This document shows positions 4,556 through 8,912 of a stretch of 8,912 nucleotides of DNA, piece by piece; the first letter of the stretch is position 1; every line of letters begins with the position of its first letter. Where the stretch lies: positions 1-8,912 of the forward strand of contig CAAFXL010000184.1 of NCBI GenBank assembly GCA_900767005.1. The letters run 5' to 3'. The notes beneath the pieces are model-generated. The model worked only from the letters and a program-made list of their open reading frames with translations, was not told where the DNA came from and made no database searches. Position numbers and translations under genes: made by a program. Source of the DNA: an uncultured Ruminobacter sp. GTDB taxonomy: Bacteria; Pseudomonadota; Gammaproteobacteria; Enterobacterales; Succinivibrionaceae.

Positions 4556-6223
4556 TTAAACTGATGCCTTAGCAGCATCTTCCTTTAAAGCAACGGTTAA
4601 ATTAAATACCTTCTTAGTGTCTGTAGATAACTTACTATCTACACAGAAATAACCAGTTCTTTCAAATTGATAAGAAGAGCCAATTGGTGCATCAGCTAAT
4701 GCCTTTTCAACCTTAGCATGCTCAATAATTTCTAAAGAGTCTTTATTAATAGTTGATAAGAAATCTTCAGCTTCAGAAGGATTTGCAACATTAAATAAAT
4801 TCTTATATAAACGAATTTCAACATCAGCGTTATCCTTAGCATCAACCCAATGAATTACTCCCTTAGGCTTATGATCTGGTACATCTGCTCCGATTGAACC
4901 TGGAATGTAGGTACAGTAAACACAAGTTACTTCACCATTTTCATCCTTATCACAGCGTTCTGCTTTAATAATATAAGAGTAACGAAGTCTTACTTCCTTA
5001 CCTAATACTAAACGCTTAAACTTCTTATTAGCTTCTTCTCTAAAGTCATCTTTTTCAATAAAGATTTCACGGCTAAATGGAAGTAATCTAGAACCAAGTT
5101 CTGGCTTTAATGGATGATTTACGCCATCAAGTTCTTCAACCTGTCCTTCAGGATAATTTTCAATTACAACCTTTAATGGATGAAGAACAGCCATTCTACG
5201 CATTGCATTTTCATTTAAGTCTTCACGAATACAGGCTTCTAAAGCTGAAAACTCAATGTTGTTATCCTGCTTTGATACGCCGATACGCTTACAGAACTCA
5301 CGAATTGAAGCTGGAGTATAACCTCTTCTACGTAGTCCTGAAATTGTAGTCATTCTTGGGTCATCCCAACCATCAACGTAACCTTCACTTACTAATAAGT
5401 GTAATTTACGCTTAGAGGTGATTGAATGTTCAAGCTGTAAACGGCTAAATTCATACTGATGAGGGTGAGCATCGATAGTAATATGATCTAAAACCCAATC
5501 ATATAAACGACGATTATCTTGGAACTCTAATGTACAAATTGAATGAGTAATACCTTCAAGAGCATCAGAGATACAATGAGTAAAATCGTACATTGGGTAA
5601 ATACACCACTTATTACCAGTCTGGTGGTGTTCTGCAAACTTAATACGATAAATTACTGGATCGCGCATACACATAAATGGTGAGCTCATATCAATCTTAG
5701 CTCTAAGACAAGCTTCACCTTCTTTATATTCACCATTCTTCATTTTTTCAAATAAAGCTAGGTTTTCTTCTACAGTGCGGTCGCGATAAGGGCTATTAGT
5801 ACCAGGAACGGTGAATGAACCACGCATCTTAGCAATTTCATCAGGAGATGAATTATCAACAAAGGCTAAACCTTTATTGATTAATTCAAGAGCATAACCA
5901 TAAAGCTTATCAAAATAATCTGATGAATATTTAATATCGCCATTCCAGTTAAAGCCTAACCAATTTACATCGCGTTTAATTGACTCAACATATTCGATAT
6001 CTTCCTTTGCAGGATTAGTATCATCAAAACGTAAATTACAAGTACCATTATAGTCGCGAGCAATTCCAAAATTTAAGCAAATTGACTTTGCATGTCCAAT
6101 ATGTAAATAACCATTTGGTTCAGGTGGAAAACGAGTAGCCACCTTTTCACAACGATGATTCTTTAAATCATCATCAATAATCTGGGTAATAAAATTCGCT
6201 GGACGTGACATTTCCTCAGCCAT
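4556..6223 (-). CDS. glnS: Glutaminyl-tRNA synthetase
   Basis: Class I aminoacyl-tRNA synthetase charging tRNA-Gln with glutamine, using ATP, in the cytosol. The 555-residue protein matches E. coli GlnRS (554) along its full length. The first signature is PPEPNGYLHIGHAKS, with HIGH at 41-44. Long near-identical blocks follow: NLRFDDTNP, EDIEYVESIK, FAEHHQTGNKWCIYPMYDF, CTLEFQDNRRLYDW and GLRRRGYT. The KMSKS-equivalent loop reads ITSKRKL around 268-274, with Thr269 where E. coli has Met (MSKRK); the key Ser-Lys is kept. The C-terminal beta-barrel anticodon-binding domains (about 340-555) contain RLVLGKEVRLR and KGVIHWVDA. Start choice: the ATG at 6223 has an excellent GAGG five bases upstream and aligns with E. 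coli; the in-frame ATG at 6259 would add 12 hydrophobic residues and is unlikely. It is first in an operon with the gene at 4047-4520. Confidence 0.97.
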   Translation of the reverse strand: MAEEMSRPANFITQIIDDDLKNHRCEKVATRFPPEPNGYLHIGHAKSICLNFGIARDYNGTCNLRFDDTNPAKEDIEYVESIKRDVNWLGFNWNGDIKYSSDYFDKLYGYALELINKGLAFVDNSSPDEIAKMRGSFTVPGTNSPYRDRTVEENLALFEKMKNGEYKEGEACLRAKIDMSSPFMCMRDPVIYRIKFAEHHQTGNKWCIYPMYDFTHCISDALEGITHSICTLEFQDNRRLYDWVLDHITIDAHPHQYEFSRLQLEHSITSKRKLHLLVSEGYVDGWDDPRMTTISGLRRRGYTPASIREFCKRIGVSKQDNNIEFSALEACIREDLNENAMRRMAVLHPLKVVIENYPEGQVEELDGVNHPLKPELGSRLLPFSREIFIEKDDFREEANKKFKRLVLGKEVRLRYSYIIKAERCDKDENGEVTCVYCTYIPGSIGADVPDHKPKGVIHWVDAKDNADVEIRLYKNLFNVANPSEAEDFLSTINKDSLEIIEHAKVEKALADAPIGSSYQFERTGYFCVDSKLSTDTKKVFNLTVALKEDAAKASV

Positions 6224-6522
6224 AACTACCTCATAAAAGGGAAATATTAAATAATACAATCTTCTAAAATTTATTTATCTTTATCCTTACTTTGAGAATT
6301 TTATTCCCTAAAAATAAGTCAAAAAATAAAAATAAATAAAACTCTAGTTTATACTAGATAATTCAAATCATATATTACTCAACTTTTAGATTAAATAGCA
6401 AATAAATTTTAGTCTTTTTAAAAAGTCAAGTAATTTAGTTCAATAAATTGCTAAATTTTCCTAGAAAATTTAAATTTTTATGCCAAAATTTCTCTTTAAA
6501 CGTAAGAAGTAAAAAGAAGTTT

Positions 6523-6548
6523 AAAAATCTTTTTTAAAAAAGATTTTT
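6523..6548. repeat. Perfect 26-bp palindrome in the glnS-maoP spacer
   Basis: AAAAATCTTTTTT (6523-6535) is exactly complementary to AAAAAAGATTTTT (6536-6548), followed by two more T. In RNA it would form a short hairpin ending in U residues on either strand, so it could terminate an unseen small transcript. It has only one G-C pair per arm and may be chance in such AT-rich DNA. Confidence 0.4.
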
Positions 6549-6700
6549 TTAAATTGCAAGCTTCATTCTTTTAGTAATTCTTGACCATCATTTATTAATA
6601 TAATATTATAAGCTAATCAAAAGTTCATTTATTTCTAAGTGCCTTATATTCATATACTCCTAAGGGCATTAGAATAGAATTTTAAAGTTAAAATTTCTTA

Positions 6701-6725
6701 GATTAGACATTTTTTAGCTCTAATC
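6701..6725. repeat. Inverted repeat upstream of maoP
   Basis: GATTAGA (6701-6707) and TCTAATC (6719-6725) flank 11 bp and end 26 bp before the maoP ATG. The position overlaps where the maoP promoter would be, with a TTATAT/TATATA -10 candidate at about 6731-6737. It could be an operator; the partner is unknown. Confidence 0.35.
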
Positions 6726-6751
6726 TTTTATTATATAAGTGAGTTAATAAT

Positions 6752-7081
6752 ATGAGTTTCAAGTCAGATAAGCCATTTAATGATTTCGAACATTTTCCTC
6801 GCGGAATTCGTCGCAGTGGCCGTTTCTCAATTAAGGAATCTACATTATTAGAAGAATGTGGCGATGTAATGATGAATCTATATAAAGGTACTGCAAAGCC
6901 AAAAGATGAAACTGAAAAGACCTTTTTAGATCAGCTTTTAAATGCTTCTGTGATTACAGATCCAAATGCTAAGGTATTTAAGAAGTACCTTCTTGAAATT
7001 AGTCCTAAGAAGACTCACAACTTAACCGCTACATCTGATGATGAAGATTCATCATTTGATGGTGGTGAAGATATTGAATAA
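6752..7081 (+). CDS. maoP: MaoP-like macrodomain Ori protein (DUF413 / YifE family)
   Basis: In E. coli MaoP acts with the short DNA site maoS to set long-range DNA interactions in the Ori macrodomain. The 109-residue protein carries the family signature near its N-terminus: HFPRGIRRSGRFSIKE (14-29), then LLEECG, against HYPRGFSRHGDFTIKE and LLERHG in E. coli YifE (112 residues). The middle part (about 46-90) keeps the pattern of an E-[EK]-F/T block followed by a basic KYLLEISPKKTHNL segment. The last 18 residues are very acidic (DDEDSSFDGGEDIE), as in E. coli, and are probably disordered. GTGAG lies about eight bases before the ATG. It is a single gene, closed by the palindromic terminator at 7111-7142. 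Function here is inferred from the family. Confidence 0.85.
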   Translation: MSFKSDKPFNDFEHFPRGIRRSGRFSIKESTLLEECGDVMMNLYKGTAKPKDETEKTFLDQLLNASVITDPNAKVFKKYLLEISPKKTHNLTATSDDEDSSFDGGEDIE

Positions 7082-7110
7082 AATTTACCTTTAAGTAAAT
7101 ATCAAATAAC

Positions 7111-7142
7111 AAAAAGGGGAAAAATTAATTTTTCCCCTTTTT
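7111..7142. terminator. maoP terminator, a perfect 32-nt palindrome
   Basis: AAAAAGGGGAAAAATT (7111-7126) is followed by its exact complement (7127-7142). The RNA forms a GGGG/CCCC hairpin ending in UUUUU, a good intrinsic terminator 30 bp past the maoP stop. Being a palindrome it works equally on the other strand, although no leftward gene lies there. A weaker hairpin (TTAGTTT/AAACTAA, 7156-7174) follows. Confidence 0.85.
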
Positions 7143-7401
7143 GATGGTCTTTTAATTAGTTTTTTGTAAACTAAATTTGCAAATAAATAAAAAACTCTTT
7201 TCTTCCCTTCTTATTAATTTTAATAATTTCAAAAAAAATAAGACATTCGTCACTTTTTAGATTATTATAAGCAAAAATTTCAATTGCAGGATCAAGTGTA
7301 TAAATAAGCTCTTACTTATATTAAAGCTTTAAGGCTGCGAAAAGGCCGATCTAATTAATTAGATCATTAACATTAATTTATATAAAGTAACATATAAAAT
7401 T
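7143..7401. other. 259-bp spacer upstream of argA
   Basis: It holds no gene. After the small hairpin at 7156-7174 the main elements are a GC-richer patch (AAGGCTGCGAAAAGGCC, about 7331-7347) and the palindrome at 7348-7365. TATAAA candidates at 7381-7386 and 7393-7398 lie so close to the argA ATG that any leader would be very short. No consensus ARG box (ArgR site) is seen. Confidence 0.5.
7348..7365. promoter_or_regulatory. 18-bp perfect palindrome with a GATC at each end, upstream of argA
   Basis: GATCTAATT followed by AATTAGATC is a perfect palindrome ending 36 bp before the argA ATG. The TATAAA at 7381 would place its -35 inside the right arm. The two GATC sites, 14 bp apart, would be Dam targets if the organism methylates GATC. 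The length equals that of an ARG box but the sequence does not match. It is a candidate operator for argA. Confidence 0.5.
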
Positions 7402-8736
7402 ATGAATAGAACTACTGATTCAAATCTTGTTCAGGCTTTTAGACATAGTGGACCTTATTTAAAACACCACCGTGGGTCTACTTTTGTTATCATGCTTCCT
7501 GGCACTACTGTAGCTAGCCCATTTTTTGATGACATTATTTCTGACCTTGCCCTCCTTCAAAGCCTAGGTATTAAACTAGTCTTGGTATTTGGTGCTCGCG
7601 AACAAATCGATGATGAACTTAAAAAATTCAATATTACCGCAAAATTCCATAAGCGTATCAGAATTGCTGATGATGAAACTTTTGCCGTAATTAAACGTGT
7701 TTGCGGTTATATGCAAATTGATCTTACCTCAAAGCTTTCAATGGGTCTTATTAACACCCCAATGCAAGGCAGTAGATTAAATGTAGTAACTGGTAACTTT
7801 ATCACTGCAAGACCGCTTGGCGTTTGCGATGGCATTGATTATATCCATAGCGGTATTGTTAGAAGAGTAGATGCTGAGAATATTACTAGAGAACTTGCTA
7901 ATAACTCAATCGTATTAATCTCTCCAGTTGGTTATTCAGTTTCTGGTGAAAGCTTTAGTGTTAATAGTGAAGATATCGCAGCTCAAGTTGCCATTGCTAT
8001 TAAGGCTGATAAATTAATCACCTTCTGTAGTGATGATGAGCTTATCCTTGATGAAAATGGTGAAGTAATCGCTGAATTATTCCCAGATCAAGCAATGGAA
8101 TACTTAGATAAGATTGATGAAGAAATTCACAATAGTACTTGTCGCTATCTTCGTGCTTCAATCACCTCTTGCCATGGCGGAGTTGAAAGATGCCATCTTG
8201 TTTCTCATGAACAAAGTGGTTCAATCATTCAAGAACTATTTACTCGTGATGGTATTGGTACCCAGATTGTAAGTCAAAGTGCGGAACAAGTAAGCCAAGC
8301 AACTATTAATGATATTCCATCATTAATGGAATTAATTAGACCGCTTGAACTTGAAGGAATCCTAGTTCATCGCCCAAGAGAACAGCTTGAAATGGAAATT
8401 GACCACTACGTTGTAATCAAACGTGATGGTATGGTTATCGCCTCTGCTGCTCTATACTGCTACGATGATGAAAAAATGGCAGAACTTGCTTGCGTTGCAA
8501 TTCACCCAAGATATCGTGGAGCAAATCGCGGTAATATCCTAATTAATAAAGTTGAAGAACTTGCTCTTAAGAAAGGCATTAAGACCTTATTTGTGCTTAC
8601 AACTAAGTCTGCTCACTTCTTCCTTGAAAAAGGCTTTATTCCAGGTGATATCAACGATTTACCAAAGAAAAAGAGAGAGCATTATAATTATCAAAGAATG
8701 TCTAAAGTACTTCTTCGTCCAATTGCTCAGAATTAA
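7402..8736 (+). CDS. argA: N-acetylglutamate synthase (amino-acid N-acetyltransferase)
   Basis: Catalyses the first step of arginine synthesis, acetyl-CoA plus glutamate to N-acetylglutamate; classical ArgA is feedback-inhibited by arginine. The 444 residues align with E. coli ArgA (443) from end to end. The amino-acid-kinase-like domain (about 1-285) begins FRHSGPYLKHHRG (13-25) and includes SLGIKLVLVFGAR and NVVTGNFITARPLGVCDG. The bridge is RDGIGTQIV (282-290). The GNAT domain (about 295-444) has RPLELEGILVHR, REQLEMEID, ACVAIHP and the acetyl-CoA loop RYRGANRG (ending at 377), then LFVLTT. Where E. coli has MLGGEAI this protein has MLPGTTV, so one Gly of the kinase-fold glycine pair is changed. 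The ATG fits the homologue, but no clear Shine-Dalgarno sequence precedes it. It is a single gene. Confidence 0.96.
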   Translation: MNRTTDSNLVQAFRHSGPYLKHHRGSTFVIMLPGTTVASPFFDDIISDLALLQSLGIKLVLVFGAREQIDDELKKFNITAKFHKRIRIADDETFAVIKRVCGYMQIDLTSKLSMGLINTPMQGSRLNVVTGNFITARPLGVCDGIDYIHSGIVRRVDAENITRELANNSIVLISPVGYSVSGESFSVNSEDIAAQVAIAIKADKLITFCSDDELILDENGEVIAELFPDQAMEYLDKIDEEIHNSTCRYLRASITSCHGGVERCHLVSHEQSGSIIQELFTRDGIGTQIVSQSAEQVSQATINDIPSLMELIRPLELEGILVHRPREQLEMEIDHYVVIKRDGMVIASAALYCYDDEKMAELACVAIHPRYRGANRGNILINKVEELALKKGIKTLFVLTTKSAHFFLEKGFIPGDINDLPKKKREHYNYQRMSKVLLRPIAQN

Positions 8737-8746
8737 TTAATAATTT

Positions 8747-8777
8747 AGGCTTCAATTAAACTTTAATTGAAGCCTTT
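8747..8777 (+). terminator. argA terminator hairpin (short U tract)
   Basis: AGGCTTCAATTAAA (8747-8760) pairs with TTTAATTGAAGCCT (8762-8775), a long stem starting 11 bp after the argA stop. Only TTT follows before ACTAAAAC, so termination may be incomplete, and the stronger terminator at 8859-8895 may act as a backup. Confidence 0.7.
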
Positions 8778-8858
8778 ACTAAAACTTAATCTTCTCGGAT
8801 TTTGTAAGATCTTGGTTCATAACAAAATTTAGAAATTTTTAATTCCAAAAAATCCTTG

Positions 8859-8895
8859 AGAATACTGAGAAATCAGTATTCTTTTTTTATTTTTT
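8859..8895 (+). terminator. Strong intrinsic terminator downstream of argA
   Basis: AGAATACTGA-GAAA-TCAGTATTCT (8859-8882) has a perfect 10-bp stem with a GNRA-type GAAA loop, followed by TTTTTTT-A-TTTTTT. It is the best-formed plus-strand terminator in the window, yet it lies 122 bp past the argA stop with no gene between. It is a backup for argA or the end of a short RNA. Confidence 0.88.
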
Positions 8896-8896
8896 G

Positions 8897-8905
8897 TGGT
8901 ATACT
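8897..8905 (+). promoter_or_regulatory. Extended -10 promoter at the right edge
   Basis: TGG-TATACT (8897-8905) follows the terminator at once and matches the style of the dut promoter (TGG-TATAAT). No -35 match is found at the usual distance. It would drive a rightward gene or RNA beginning beyond the window. Confidence 0.5.
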
Positions 8906-8912
8906 AGTCTCA

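Larger units (their letters stand above)
6224..6751. other. 528-bp AT-rich divergent spacer between glnS and maoP
   Basis: No gene is supported. On the minus strand TATAAA in CTAGTATAAACTAG (6355-6342 region) and TTGACT (6322-6317) are poorly spaced promoter-like elements for glnS. A perfect 26-bp palindrome lies at 6523-6548. An imperfect repeat, TGCCTTA with TAAGGGCA, occupies about 6640-6668. GATTAGA/TCTAATC arms flank 11 bp at 6701-6725, just before maoP. In E. coli the MaoP target site maoS lies upstream of maoP, so this spacer is the natural place to look for an equivalent; I cannot identify one by eye. Confidence 0.5.

Noticed and set aside
5110..5349. Rightward open frame of 79 codons
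   Set aside because: It lies wholly inside glnS on the opposite strand, has no ribosome site and no protein-like features.
6480..6512. Tiny basic frame MPKFLFKRKK upstream of the 26-bp palindrome, as a leader peptide
   Set aside because: No Shine-Dalgarno sequence, no run of one regulated amino acid, and the distance to any gene is too large for attenuation.
7348..7365. ARG box (ArgR operator) before argA
   Set aside because: The length fits, but the sequence lacks the TGAAT/ATTCA core of ARG boxes.
8552..8740. Rightward open frame of 62 codons
   Set aside because: It overlaps the GNAT end of argA in another frame and is a shadow of its codon pattern.
8781..8822. Minus-strand mini-frame MNQDLTKSEKIKF
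   Set aside because: Only 13 codons, no ribosome site, and it is explained as chance in the argA 3' spacer.

Overview
The window reads as an ordinary chromosomal stretch of a low-GC gammaproteobacterium. The evidence is a long E. coli-type glutaminyl-tRNA synthetase, a classical two-domain ArgA N-acetylglutamate synthase, the BAM-complex lipoprotein BamC and a MaoP (DUF413) protein, all set in DNA with very AT-rich spacers. BamC and MaoP point to Gammaproteobacteria. The low GC suggests an anaerobic lineage such as Succinivibrionaceae, but that placement is inference and was not tested.

Layout from left to right. 1-338 (-) is the N-terminal part of a DHH-family phosphoesterase cut by the window edge. 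339-826 is a 488-bp divergent spacer with a good promoter for the DHH gene, an extended -10 promoter for dut and several inverted repeats. 827-1273 (+) is dut, ending in a shared bidirectional terminator. 1334-1409 (-) is tRNA-Thr(CGT), only 8 bp downstream of bamC (1418-2584, -), which starts with TTG. 2762-3429 (-) is a type IV prepilin broken by one frameshift. 3534-3935 (-) is a small secreted protein of unknown function. 4047-4520 (-) is an unrecognised acidic protein directly downstream of glnS (4556-6223, -), apparently in one operon. 6224-6751 is a second long AT-rich divergent spacer. 6752-7081 (+) is maoP, followed by a 32-nt palindromic terminator. 7402-8736 (+) is argA, preceded by an 18-bp palindrome with a GATC at each end. 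The right edge holds a strong terminator and an extended -10 promoter reading out of the window.

The genes do not form one pathway. They cover nucleotide-pool hygiene (dut), outer-membrane assembly (bamC), translation (tRNA-Thr, glnS), surface appendages (pilin), chromosome organisation (maoP) and arginine synthesis (argA). I see no phage, IS element, CRISPR array or defence cassette. The points most worth following are the cysteine-rich frameshifted pilin, the bamC/tRNA co-transcript, the GATC-flanked palindrome before argA, the inverted repeats between the DHH gene and dut, and the two unrecognised small proteins.
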